In this document: piece after piece, positions 35,083 through 43,353 of the stretch
Layout: every line of letters starts with the position of its first letter
How positions within the stretch are numbered: position 1 is the stretch's first letter
Source of the DNA: Nocardia altamirensis NBRC 108246
GTDB lineage: Bacteria > Actinomycetota > Actinomycetes > Mycobacteriales > Mycobacteriaceae
Assembly (NCBI RefSeq): GCF_001612685.1
Contig: NZ_BDAY01000011.1
Coordinates: 1-64,000, forward strand
Length of the DNA: 64,000 bases
Direction: 5' to 3'
Translations under genes and position numbers: made by a program
Notes under the pieces: model-generated
What the model saw: the letters and a program-made list of their open reading frames with translations, nothing else
Told to the model about the DNA's origin: nothing
Database searches by the model: none

Positions 35083-35107
35083 GATTGACCTGCACCGGGC
35101 GGGGTAT
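35083..35107 (+). promoter_or_regulatory. SigF-type promoter, UsfY-like gene
   Basis: GATT (35083-35086), a 15-nt spacer and GGGTAT (35102-35107) lie 50 bp before the ATG at 35157. It is back-to-back with the minus-strand promoter at 35051-35075. Confidence 0.65.
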
Positions 35108-35156
35108 GCGATGCAAGGCCCGCCGTTGTGGCGGGGCGGACCAGAAAGGATCCAGC

Positions 35157-35498
35157 ATGCTTCCCGGACCGAACGAATCGACCACGGGACACAGCGGTGC
35201 CGAGCACCACAGCCCGCCCGAGGACAACTTCCCCGACTACACCCGCACCACCCGCACCCATGTCGGTGAATCCATCGAGGACGCCCGCAACTGGCCGGGC
35301 ATCGTCCTGGTCGCGCTCGGCCTGGTCGGCCTGGGCCTGACGTTGACCGCCGCGGGCTACGGGTTCGCGGGCTGGGCAGTGATCGGCGCTGTCGCGACCG
35401 TGGTGCTGCTCGTGCTCGGCGTGCTGCTCGTAGTTCTCGAACACCGCAGGCTCAAGGCCCAAGAAGGTCTGCGCCTGAGCGATCAAGCAGGTCACTGA
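35157..35498 (+). CDS. UsfY-like small membrane protein
   Basis: The 113-residue protein reads TRTTRTHVGESIEDARNWPG, followed by two hydrophobic helices and a closing LVVLEHRRLKAQEG. TTR-x-GES-x-WPG and EHRR are the features I associate with UsfY, a protein linked to the SigF locus in mycobacteria; its molecular role is unknown. AGAAAGGA precedes ATG 35157. The SigF-type promoter just upstream agrees with that assignment. Confidence 0.7.
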   Translation: MLPGPNESTTGHSGAEHHSPPEDNFPDYTRTTRTHVGESIEDARNWPGIVLVALGLVGLGLTLTAAGYGFAGWAVIGAVATVVLLVLGVLLVVLEHRRLKAQEGLRLSDQAGH

Positions 35499-35521
35499 TT
35501 GGCCGGATCGGGCACGGGTAT
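35497..35521 (+). promoter_or_regulatory. SigF-type promoter, lipoprotein pair
   Basis: GATT (35497-35500, overlapping the UsfY-like stop), a 15-nt spacer and GGGTAT (35516-35521) precede the lipoprotein gene at 35564 by 42 bp. The elements are identical to those of the promoter at 35083. Confidence 0.65.
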
Positions 35522-35563
35522 TGCGCCAGGTACCCCGCCCATCGAATCCTGAGGACTCCCACC

Positions 35564-36010
35564 ATGACTCGACATCGTCACCGGCCTACGGTGCGCACGC
35601 TACTGCTCGCCGGTGCGTGTGCCGGATTGCTGGCCGCATGCTCGGACACCGAATCCAAGGATCCGGCCCCGGCCACCCCCGGCGACAGCACCATCTCGCT
35701 GACCATGCCGTCGACGAAAGCCCAGATGCCCGACCCCGACGCGGTCAGCCCTGCTGCGGGCAAACAGTTGTGCGACATGATGAACGCCGATCTGGGCCAG
35801 TGGCGCGTGCAGGGCGCGATCCCGGCGCGGGTGGCGTTCAACGGCACCGTGCACAACTGGGCGGCCCGCAACGGCGGCTTGAACGACACCGTGCTGACCG
35901 ACCGCGCGATCATCGACACCATCACCGAGCAGAACTGCCCCGACGTGCGCAAGCAGGCGCTCGAGGTGCTCGACGCGGACAATCTCGCCTCGACATTGCT
36001 GGGTGGTTGA
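35564..36010 (+). CDS. Small lipoprotein, unknown function
   Basis: The 148-residue product has signal sequence TVRTLLLAGACAGLLAACSD with lipobox LAAC. The mature part includes GKQLCDMMNADLGQWRVQGA, AFNGTVHNWAARNG and a final EQNCPDVRKQAL, with two Cys likely paired. No family is recognised. It is 2 nt upstream of a second lipoprotein gene and follows a SigF-type promoter. Confidence 0.75.
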   Translation: MTRHRHRPTVRTLLLAGACAGLLAACSDTESKDPAPATPGDSTISLTMPSTKAQMPDPDAVSPAAGKQLCDMMNADLGQWRVQGAIPARVAFNGTVHNWAARNGGLNDTVLTDRAIIDTITEQNCPDVRKQALEVLDADNLASTLLGG

Positions 36011-36012
36011 TC

Positions 36013-36339
36013 ATGAACATGAACAAGACCGGATCGATACTCCTTGCCGCGGCAGCCGCGGCGCTGCTGCTCGGCGGCTGCGGCGAGGACGCGAAGAAGC
36101 TCGTCAACAAGGGCGGTGACACACCGTGCACCGAGTTCCTCGCCCAGGACGCCGACAAGCAGCGCATCACCGTCACCAAATTCCTGGAACAGGAACGCGG
36201 CAGCACCACCAGCCCGGCCACCGACGCGACCACCGTGGACGCGGCGATCGCCTCGATCAAACTCATGTGCACCGCACAGGCCAACCCGTCGACCCCGATC
36301 AGCAAGGCCGACCTGACCGGGATCCTGGTCCCGAAATAG
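36013..36339 (+). CDS. Small lipoprotein, unknown function
   Basis: The 108-residue product starts MNMNKTGSILLAAAAAALLL with lipobox LGGC. The mature part has two Cys (TPCTEFLAQD, KLMCTAQANP) like the preceding lipoprotein, and reads KQRITVTKFLEQERGSTTSP. ATG 36013 is 2 nt after the upstream stop, so the two are co-expressed; they may form a pair on the surface. A longer frame starting at 35521 is a shadow of the preceding gene. Confidence 0.72.
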   Translation: MNMNKTGSILLAAAAAALLLGGCGEDAKKLVNKGGDTPCTEFLAQDADKQRITVTKFLEQERGSTTSPATDATTVDAAIASIKLMCTAQANPSTPISKADLTGILVPK

Positions 36340-36376
36340 ACCCAACGACATCGCGGTCGGAGAACGAGGCAACACA

Positions 36377-36571
36377 ATGAGCACGCAGCATCATCGAAAC
36401 GTGGTGGATCTGCTTGTGCTGCAACACACTCGGATGCGTGAACTGCTCGACGAGATGCTGGCCACCGTCGGCGCCGAACGCAGGGAGTCCTTCGAGGAGT
36501 TCGTGCGCTGGCTGGCCGTGCACGAGGCGACCGAGGCCGAGTTGATGCGGTACCCGGTCGCGTCGCCGTGA
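36377..36571 (+). pseudogene. Truncated hemerythrin-like (HHE) gene
   Basis: The 64-residue frame keeps the first HHE helix pair (VVDLLVLQHTRMRELLDEML and FVRWLAVHEATEAELM), with His residues in QHTR and VHEA that ligate iron in intact proteins. It then ends after RYPVASP, where intact family members continue for about 100 residues with a second helix pair. The opposite-strand P1 peptidase gene ends 4 nt beyond, so the 3' half seems lost by deletion. The fragment is unlikely to bind a di-iron centre alone. Confidence 0.7.
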
Positions 36572-36574
36572 ATG

Positions 36575-37651
36575 TCAGTGTGCGGCCAGCAGTTTCACCA
36601 CCGTGTCCACCGGCATGCCCGGTGAGCGGTGACCGTCGCGCCCGATCATGGTCTGCCCGGCGAACAGCGCGTTGACCACGGCCTCCTCCACCACCTGCAC
36701 CACCGCCTCGTAGAAGGGGTTGAGCTGACCCCACGGAATGAACCGCAGCTGCTCGTAGCGGTGTTCACCGTCGGGGAAGGCACTGGTGAGCGCGCCGGCG
36801 TTGGCGGTGGAGAAGCCGAGGAAGATATCGCCGGAGAAATGCGAGCCGGTCGTTCCGGTGCGCGCCAACCCCAGCGACACCCGCCGGGTCATCGCGGTCA
36901 GCTGCCCGGGCAGCAGCGGCGCGTCGGTGGCAAGCACCACGATCACCGACCCTGATCCCGAAGGCGCCACCCACTCGCGCATCGGGTCGTCGTCGGCGAG
37001 CTGGCTGCCCAGCGGCACCCCACGGATCACCAGTTCGCGACGCGCACCGAAGTTGGCCTGCACGAACGCGCCGACGGTGTAGGTGTCCGCACCGTAGTCG
37101 ACGCGACGCGAGGAAGTGCCGTTGCCCGCCTTGTAGGCATAGCAATTCATGCCCGTGCCGCCGCCGACACTGCCCTCCGCGACCGGCCCGCCCGTCGCGG
37201 TCTCGATCGCGGCCACCGCATCGGCCGCGGTGACATGCGCGCCGCGAATATCGTTGAGGTAGCCGTCCCAGGTCTCGGCGACCACCGGCAACGACCAATC
37301 CTCGGGCAGCTCAGGAAACGCACCGACCAGCCAGTCGATGATGCCGCGATGACAGGTGCCCACCGCATGGGTGTTGGTGATCAGCACCGGCAACGTCAGC
37401 GACCCGGTCTCGGTGAGCCAGGTGGTGCCGGTCATCTCGCCGTTGCCGTTGAGCGAAAACCAGCCCGCCGCACACGGAGTGAACACCCCGGCCTTGCCGC
37501 GCGGCAGAATCGCGGTGACACCGGTGCGCACGTCCTCGCCGCGGATCAACGTCGTGTAGCCGACCTCGACGCCGGGCACATCGGTGATCGCGTTCAATTC
37601 TCCTGGCACACCGGGGAATTCCAGTCCGTGCTCACGCGCGCGTAGGTTCAT
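36575..37651 (-). CDS. P1-family (DmpA-like) aminopeptidase
   Basis: The 358-residue protein has the N-terminal block NAITDVPGVEVGYTTLIRGE, the GGGTGMNCYAYKAGNGTSSR segment and the self-cleavage region TGTTGSHFSGDIFLGFSTAN, where members of this Ntn-type family cut themselves before a Ser or Thr to free the nucleophile. ITNTHAVGTCHRGI also matches. It would release D- or L- N-terminal residues or beta-peptides. No signal peptide is seen. The length matches the family. It is divergent from the Rieske-FAD gene. Confidence 0.87.
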   Translation of the reverse strand: MNLRAREHGLEFPGVPGELNAITDVPGVEVGYTTLIRGEDVRTGVTAILPRGKAGVFTPCAAGWFSLNGNGEMTGTTWLTETGSLTLPVLITNTHAVGTCHRGIIDWLVGAFPELPEDWSLPVVAETWDGYLNDIRGAHVTAADAVAAIETATGGPVAEGSVGGGTGMNCYAYKAGNGTSSRRVDYGADTYTVGAFVQANFGARRELVIRGVPLGSQLADDDPMREWVAPSGSGSVIVVLATDAPLLPGQLTAMTRRVSLGLARTGTTGSHFSGDIFLGFSTANAGALTSAFPDGEHRYEQLRFIPWGQLNPFYEAVVQVVEEAVVNALFAGQTMIGRDGHRSPGMPVDTVVKLLAAH

Positions 37652-37708
37652 CCTGCGAGCCTAGGCAACCAGCAGCGCCGCCGCCCGCCATTTTCGGGGC
37701 AGGCCGGT

Positions 37709-37733
37709 GTTTGCCGCCGCGCACACCGGTTAT
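37709..37733 (+). promoter_or_regulatory. SigF-type promoter, Rieske-FAD gene
   Basis: GTTT (37709-37712), a 15-nt spacer and GGTTAT (37728-37733) resemble the SigF pattern with one change. The -10 ends 9 nt before ATG 37743, implying a nearly leaderless transcript. Confidence 0.5.
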
Positions 37734-37742
37734 GTCGGGCCT

Positions 37743-39248
37743 ATGACCTCACTGTGGTTGACCGACGCCCAGGTCCCGGCGCGGCTGCGGCTCACGCCCG
37801 GTTCGCGGTTCGACACCGTCGTGATCGGCGCCGGCCTCACCGGTCTGGTGACCGCGCTGCTGCTGGCCGAGAACGGCGTGCAGGTGGCGGTGGTCGAAGG
37901 CCGCAGGGTCGGAGCGGGCACCACCGGCGCCACCACCGGAAAGATCAGCCTGCTGCAGGGAATTCGCGCCCAGCAGATCCGCGCTCGGCATTCCCTTGCC
38001 ACGCTCGGCGCCTACGTCGAGGCCAATCGTGCAGGCCAGCAATGGTTGCTGCGGTTCTGCGCCGAACAGGGGGTGGCGGTCCAGCACGCGCCCGCTTACA
38101 CCTACGCGCAGTCCGAAGCCGAAAACGCCACGGTGCGTGCCGAATACGACGCGACCAGGCAAGCCGGGCTGCCCACCGAACTCCTCACCGAGTTCGACGC
38201 ACCGTTCCCGGCCCACCATGCGGTGCGCCTGGCCGATCAGGCCCAGCTCGATCCGATGGCGCTGCTGGCCGCACTCGCCGCGCGCGTGGAATCGCATGCG
38301 GCCCCGATCTACGAATCCACCCGGGTGCGCGGGGTGCGCCGCGGGCGCGACGGTGCTCTGGTCCTCGACACCGAACACGGCGAGCTCGGCGCGGGCACGG
38401 TCGTGCTGGCCACCGGCACCCCGATCCTGGACCGTGGCGGGTTCTTCGCCCGGCTCGAGGCGCAACGCTCCTATCTGGCCGCCTTCCGGGTCGGCGAACC
38501 GTTGCCGCGCGACATGTACCTCAGCGCAGGCACACCCACCCGGTCGCTGCGCTACGCGCCGACCCCCGACGGGGAGGTGCTGCTCGTCGGCGGCAACGGC
38601 CACGGCGTCGGACGCGCCCGCGCACCGCGCGCCAAAGCCGCCGACCTGGTCGCTTGGACCCGCACCTGGTTCCCCACCGCGGAACTTCTGCACGAATGGT
38701 CGGCTCAGGACTACAGCCCCATCGATGAACTGCCGTATGTCGGCCCGCTGCTGCCCGGCCAGGACAGCATCCTGCTCGCCACCGGATACGCGAAATGGGG
38801 ACTCACCAACGGCGTCGCCGCCGCCCTCGCCCTGGCCGGCCGCCGCACCGGTAAACCACCCCGCTGGAGTGACGCCATGGCCAGCTGGCGGCCCGGTGAA
38901 CTCAAGGCGCTGCCCGCCGCGGCCATGGCCAATACCGCTGTCGCCCAACACCTCACCGGCGGCTGGCTGCGCGCGGCCGTGCACAGCGGCGAGCACATTC
39001 CGGCCGAAGGCTGCGGTGTTGTCGAACGCCACGGGCTGCGCCCCACCGCCACCTGCACCGTCGACGGCATCACCAGCCGGGTCTCGGCGATCTGCCCGCA
39101 CCTCTACGGCATCCTCACCTGGAACGACGCCGAACGGTCCTGGGACTGCCCGCTGCACGGCTCCCGCTTCGCCGCCGACGGCGCCCTGCTCGAAGGACCG
39201 GCCACCCACGACCTCACCCCGCTGCCCGCACCGCCCGCCGCCCGCTGA
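37743..39248 (+). CDS. FAD-dependent oxidoreductase with C-terminal Rieske domain
   Basis: The 501-residue protein has a DAO-type FAD domain: FDTVVIGAGLTGLVTALLLA (GxGxxG) and VAVVEGRRVGAGTTGATTGK near the start, then ATGYAKWGLTNGVAAALALA. Its last 75 residues form a Rieske 2Fe-2S domain with C-x-H in AICPHLYGIL and C-x2-H in DCPLHGSRF. Such proteins are electron-transfer oxidoreductases of unknown substrate found widely in actinobacteria and stress regulons. It starts at ATG 37743, just behind a SigF-type promoter. Confidence 0.87.
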   Translation: MTSLWLTDAQVPARLRLTPGSRFDTVVIGAGLTGLVTALLLAENGVQVAVVEGRRVGAGTTGATTGKISLLQGIRAQQIRARHSLATLGAYVEANRAGQQWLLRFCAEQGVAVQHAPAYTYAQSEAENATVRAEYDATRQAGLPTELLTEFDAPFPAHHAVRLADQAQLDPMALLAALAARVESHAAPIYESTRVRGVRRGRDGALVLDTEHGELGAGTVVLATGTPILDRGGFFARLEAQRSYLAAFRVGEPLPRDMYLSAGTPTRSLRYAPTPDGEVLLVGGNGHGVGRARAPRAKAADLVAWTRTWFPTAELLHEWSAQDYSPIDELPYVGPLLPGQDSILLATGYAKWGLTNGVAAALALAGRRTGKPPRWSDAMASWRPGELKALPAAAMANTAVAQHLTGGWLRAAVHSGEHIPAEGCGVVERHGLRPTATCTVDGITSRVSAICPHLYGILTWNDAERSWDCPLHGSRFAADGALLEGPATHDLTPLPAPPAAR

Positions 39249-39467
39249 GGCGTTGCCGGCGGCGTGTCGCATCGAACGCCTGCTCTGCCGCCGAGGCGTT
39301 GCGTGGGGTAGAGCACGGCGGACTCGGGCCCAGGTAGCCCGGAAGTCGCCCTGGCGTCCACGGGTTCGGGTCACCCGTAGCAACATCTTGCCCTGCGGTC
39401 GCAGTACCGGAGCCGGACCGCGCCATGGTCGTTAGCGTGAGTGCAGATCACCTGCGCTGGAGGAACA

Positions 39468-39986
39468 ATGACCGATGGACTGCTGCTGCCCCCGGGTGCA
39501 GGACGCCGACTGCAAACCATGACGTTGAAGGCCGGCGCGGAACGCTCAGCGATCTGGTCGACCTTCGAAGCCGACGTGCCACCGGGTTTCGATGTCGGCG
39601 CGCACTGGCACGGCCAGGCCGAGGAGGTGTTCTTCGTGCTCGACGGCGAACTGGACCTGCTCGCCTTCCACCCGAAATCCGCGCCCACCGGTGACTGGCG
39701 GCGCTGGGAAGCCGCCGACGGCACCGCCGTATTCCGGGGTGGCCCAGGCAGTTTCATGCATGTTCCGGCCGGATGCCCGCACGCGTTCTTCAACCCCGGC
39801 ACCGAGACCGCGAAGATGCTGTTCCTGGTCTCACCGTCGGGGCACGAGGTGTATCTGCAGGAGCTGACCGACCTGCTGCGTTCCGGCGGCGCACCCGATC
39901 CGGCCGAGATCGCCGCACTGCGCGAACGCCACGATATCCACCAGCTGACGCCACTGACCAATCACCCAGTGCCACACCAGCACTGA
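39468..39986 (+). CDS. Cupin-domain protein
   Basis: The 172-residue protein has the cupin motifs: motif 1 GAHWHGQAEEVFFVLDGELD (two His and the Glu ligand) and motif 2 PGSFMHVPAGCPHAFFNPG (third His), so a mononuclear metal site is intact. Cupins include dioxygenases, isomerases and sugar-binding proteins, so the role is open. GGAGG precedes ATG 39468. The 219-bp gap upstream shows no clear promoter. Confidence 0.83.
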   Translation: MTDGLLLPPGAGRRLQTMTLKAGAERSAIWSTFEADVPPGFDVGAHWHGQAEEVFFVLDGELDLLAFHPKSAPTGDWRRWEAADGTAVFRGGPGSFMHVPAGCPHAFFNPGTETAKMLFLVSPSGHEVYLQELTDLLRSGGAPDPAEIAALRERHDIHQLTPLTNHPVPHQH

Positions 39987-40009
39987 CACCGAGGGGTGTT
40001 CGCGCGCAG

Positions 40010-40537
40010 TCAGTCCAGTACTGGCTGCGCGCGATCCACTATCTGCGTCACCGTCTCCTCGACCGTGAGATCGGAAGAATCCAGCCACAATCCCAACGGC
40101 GGTGTCTCGGTGCGCAGCACGGTGTCGAGATCCTCGACGGTGAACGCACCGTAAGCGGTTTTGGCGCGACCGGACTCACGGGCGGCCACCGCGTCCGGTC
40201 GCGGCGCGAGCACCATCACATACAACGGGCGGGTACGCAGCTGGGCGATGGTGTAGGGCAACAACTCTCCGAGCACGGTGTCCTGCAGGACCGCGGTGAA
40301 CCCGGCCGCCGCATAGCCGTCCGCGGTCTGGGCGGCCAGCCGGTGCCGCAACCGCAGCTGATCCAGCGCCTCCGGCGAAGGATCCGGGCTCATCTCCGCC
40401 CGGCCGCCGACGACGAAACGCCGGAAACTGTCACCGCGCACATGCGCCGAGCGCGGCAACCGTTCGGCCAGTGCCTGCGCGACCGTCGACTTTCCCGCCG
40501 CTTGAATACCGGTGAGCAGATAGACCGAAGCAACCAT
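40010..40537 (-). CDS. P-loop ATPase/kinase-like protein
   Basis: The 175-residue protein begins ASVYLLTGIQAAGKSTVAQA, a Walker A motif (GxxxxGKST), with SAHVRGDSFRRFVVGG and TAVLQDTVLGELLPYTI typical of small AAA/zeta-toxin-like phosphotransferases. It should phosphorylate a small molecule or nucleotide; the substrate is unknown. The start is at ATG 40537, with two nearby alternatives up to 40546. It ends 24 nt from the convergent cupin gene and starts 35 nt after the CocE-like gene. Confidence 0.75.
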   Translation of the reverse strand: MVASVYLLTGIQAAGKSTVAQALAERLPRSAHVRGDSFRRFVVGGRAEMSPDPSPEALDQLRLRHRLAAQTADGYAAAGFTAVLQDTVLGELLPYTIAQLRTRPLYVMVLAPRPDAVAARESGRAKTAYGAFTVEDLDTVLRTETPPLGLWLDSSDLTVEETVTQIVDRAQPVLD

Positions 40538-40571
40538 GATGATCATGGTCGCAGCCGAGGCAACCAGTTTT

Positions 40572-42458
40572 TCAGCGGGCGCAGAAGCTCAGATAGCTCG
40601 GCAGGCGCGGGTCGAGCATGATCGTCTGCCCGCCCATCCTGCGTCGCCGCCACGGCGGAACCAGGTGGCGCGGAAAACTGCCGCGGCTCACCGCAACCCG
40701 CAGCCGATGCCCGGCGCGCAGCAGCGCCTCGGTCGGGTTGATCTCGATGTCGATCGTGAACGGCTCCCCCGGGACCACCGCAAGCGCGGACTCCGCGGTC
40801 AGCGGATGCAGCGGGAACACCAGTTCGTCCTCGACATAGTCGCTGGCGGCCAGGTCGGTGGCGCGCAGGCTCGACAGCAGCGCCCCTCGGGTGATCGGCA
40901 CCGAGGCCCCGTCGGGTTCGACATCGCACACGGTCACCGACCAGAACGCGTCGGCGCCATCGGCCTCGGCGCACAGATGCAGATTCATCGGACCCGACAC
41001 GACGAGATCCTCGGACAACGGTGCGCTGGTGAAGGTGACCGCGCCCGCCTCGGCATGCCGGTCATCGGTGCCGAAACGCCTGCCGAACAGCAACGTCACC
41101 CCCATGCTGAGGATGCCGGTGTTGTTGGACGCCATCCGGATTCGCCGCGTCGGCACCGGTAGTCGGGCCTTGACCTCGCACGGGACACCCGACAACGCGG
41201 CATCGGTGCCCGCGTGCGGTGCGGTGGCGGTGTTCTCGCTGTCGAGATAGAGCCTGCGCGCGGTGGCGGCCGGATCCGGGAACACCGCATGCTGGTGCCA
41301 GCGCCCTTCGCCCTGCCTGCGCACCGTGACCGGCCCGAAGCCGTCGATGCCGTTGTCGATGCCCTTGACCCACCGGTCGAACCACGCGCACTGCAATTCG
41401 TCGAGGGCCTGCGGGCCCTCCGGTGCACCGAACCCCGACCCGGCGCTCAGGTGATAGGAGTCGTCGACCAGCACCTGTTTGGCGCCGCCCAGCAACGGAA
41501 TACGGTCGTACATGCGGAAATTGGAGCGGTTGTAGACATCGTGCCAGCCGCCGTGGATCCAGGTCGGTGCCGTGATGTCTTCGAAGCGAGCCAATTTCGC
41601 CGCCCACATCGGATTCAGATAGCCGTCGGGATGCTCGGCGACCAACCCGATCTCGATCGCACGCCGCACCCAGCTGGCCGGATCCGCCAGCCGGTCACGC
41701 AGGAACGCGCCCAGCAGCCCCGCACGCACCAGACCAGGCCACGACGGCAGCCACTTGAACCCGTTGACCGCCAGAATCCACAGCAGCATCCCCGGCGTCG
41801 GCACCCCACCGGTCAAGCCGAGCTCACGCATCGGGTTCTCACCGGCCTCGATCGCGAACACCGCACGCAACCCCGGCGGGCGCAGGCCCGCGGCGATCAA
41901 CGCCGCGATCGCACCATAGGAGACGCCGGTGACCGCCACATCACCGTTGCACCACGGTTGGCGGCGCACCCACTCGATCACCTCGAGGTAGTCCTGCTGT
42001 TCGCGCGGTGCGAAGAAATCCCAACTGCCCGTGGAGGTTCCGGTGCCACGCACATCGATCATCAACCCGACATAGCCGCGGCGCACCGCGGTCCGGTTGA
42101 TCGTGAACGGCTCGAGGATCCCACCCGCGGGAGTGTGCAGCAGGTCGCGGGCGGTGAACCGCCGCCGATCCGAAGGCCTGATCCGCCCCGCCCAGTCCCG
42201 CAGCAGGGTGTGCGCGCGCATGCCGTGACGGTTGAGCATCTTGTTGTATGGGGTGAAGTTCAAGATCGCAGGCAGCGGCTCACGCGCCGGTCCCGCCTTG
42301 TCACCGGGGCGCAGGATATCGGCGGTCAGCACCACACCGTCCGACATCGGGATCGGGACGGTGGTGGCGGCGAACAACGCCGGATACCGCGCGGGACCGA
42401 TATCGAATCGGTGCTGCGGCGGCACCGTCGCCGCGGTGGGTAGCTGCGGCTGGGCCAT
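40572..42458 (-). CDS. CocE/NonD-family hydrolase (X-Pro dipeptidyl-peptidase S15-like)
   Basis: The 628-residue protein starts its catalytic core with VPIPMSDGVVLTADILRPGD, RRGYVGLMIDVRGTGTSTGS and the nucleophile elbow VTGVSYGAIAALIAAGLRPP. A later WIHGGWHDVYN block fits the His/Asp part of the triad. The C-terminal jelly-roll (LVVSGPMNLHLCAEADGADA) completes the CocE/S15 architecture. It would hydrolyse esters, beta-lactams or peptides; no signal peptide is seen. ATG 42458 follows AGAGGA; longer frames have no support. Confidence 0.85.
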   Translation of the reverse strand: MAQPQLPTAATVPPQHRFDIGPARYPALFAATTVPIPMSDGVVLTADILRPGDKAGPAREPLPAILNFTPYNKMLNRHGMRAHTLLRDWAGRIRPSDRRRFTARDLLHTPAGGILEPFTINRTAVRRGYVGLMIDVRGTGTSTGSWDFFAPREQQDYLEVIEWVRRQPWCNGDVAVTGVSYGAIAALIAAGLRPPGLRAVFAIEAGENPMRELGLTGGVPTPGMLLWILAVNGFKWLPSWPGLVRAGLLGAFLRDRLADPASWVRRAIEIGLVAEHPDGYLNPMWAAKLARFEDITAPTWIHGGWHDVYNRSNFRMYDRIPLLGGAKQVLVDDSYHLSAGSGFGAPEGPQALDELQCAWFDRWVKGIDNGIDGFGPVTVRRQGEGRWHQHAVFPDPAATARRLYLDSENTATAPHAGTDAALSGVPCEVKARLPVPTRRIRMASNNTGILSMGVTLLFGRRFGTDDRHAEAGAVTFTSAPLSEDLVVSGPMNLHLCAEADGADAFWSVTVCDVEPDGASVPITRGALLSSLRATDLAASDYVEDELVFPLHPLTAESALAVVPGEPFTIDIEINPTEALLRAGHRLRVAVSRGSFPRHLVPPWRRRRMGGQTIMLDPRLPSYLSFCAR

Positions 42459-42576
42459 GGCAGGGTCCTCTCGGCGGCTGCGCACGCTGGTCGTGGCCTC
42501 TCGACGATAGGCGTCGACGAACACCGCTGTCCATGAAATGGCCGATGCTGTCCCAGACGCAGAAACCTGCTGTCGC

Positions 42577-43353
42577 TCAGGCGGGTTCGACGCCACCCGG
42601 CTCGGTCGAGAGCACGATCGTGGTCCAGCCGCCGAGATGGATGCGATCCCCGCTGCGCAGCGGCACCGCGACCGTCGCCGGAATCAGCTCGTCGCTGCCG
42701 TTGACACTGGTGCCGTTGGTCGACCCCAGATCGGTGACCGTCAGCCCGTTCTCGTCCAGATGCAGCATGGCGTGCGCGCGCGAGACACCGACATCGGCCG
42801 GCGCGATCCCCAGATCGATATCGGGACGCACGCCTTGTGAGACACTGCGCTTGCCGATCAGGATCTCACTGCGCGACAACACTATTCGACGCTCAGGGTA
42901 GAAATCGGGGAACCCGACCTGATCGGCATCGGGACCCTTACGCGCGATCACCCGGTCAAAGAACGCACGATCAGCGGTCACCGTGGCCACCCACGCGACC
43001 GTCGCCGCGGAATTCACCACCGTGGCAGCCGGTTCCGCTGCGCCGGGTTGCACTGCGGAGGCAGGTTCCACCCCGCCAGCGGGGTGCACTGTGGCATCCG
43101 GCCGCACTGTGCCAGCGGGTTGCACTGTGGCGCCAGGTTGTACCGTGACGGCGGGTTCCACTGCTGGGGCAGGTTGCGCTGTGAGGGCGGGCAGCGCCGA
43201 ATCGTGCCCGCACACTTCACAAAAGCGCCCGCCGCTGGGCGCACCACACGACGGGCACCGCGAGACCGGTGCCGCGACCGCCGCCATCGGTGCCCCGCAC
43301 ACATCGCAATAGTCGAGCGCGCTCGACTGGTGTCCCTCCGGACAGGTGCCCAT
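42577..43353 (-). CDS. FHA-domain protein with N-terminal zinc ribbons
   Basis: The 258-residue protein starts with two zinc-ribbon-like Cys groups (CPEGHQSSALDYCDVCG, about 4-20; CPSCGAPSGGRFCEVCG, about 33-49). A Pro/Thr linker of seven six-residue repeats (65-106) and a C-terminal FHA domain (about 150-245: ILIGKRS, VSRAHAMLHL, VTDLGSTNGTSVNG) follow. FHA domains bind phospho-threonine, so this is a likely reader or substrate of the PknG encoded upstream. Its start shares one base with the VWA stop. GarA, the mycobacterial PknG target, is also an FHA protein, but lacks the ribbons. Confidence 0.85.
   Translation of the reverse strand: MGTCPEGHQSSALDYCDVCGAPMAAVAAPVSRCPSCGAPSGGRFCEVCGHDSALPALTAQPAPAVEPAVTVQPGATVQPAGTVRPDATVHPAGGVEPASAVQPGAAEPAATVVNSAATVAWVATVTADRAFFDRVIARKGPDADQVGFPDFYPERRIVLSRSEILIGKRSVSQGVRPDIDLGIAPADVGVSRAHAMLHLDENGLTVTDLGSTNGTSVNGSDELIPATVAVPLRSGDRIHLGGWTTIVLSTEPGGVEPA
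43036..43161 (-). repeat. 18-bp tandem repeat coding a Pro/Thr linker
   Basis: Seven diverged 18-bp units in the FHA gene encode V-x-P-x-x-T/A/G hexapeptides (VEPAVT, VQPGAT, VQPAGT, VRPDAT, VHPAGG, VEPASA, VQPGAA). The linker offers several Thr residues that could be phosphorylated and read by the adjacent FHA domain; that is inference. Confidence 0.8.
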
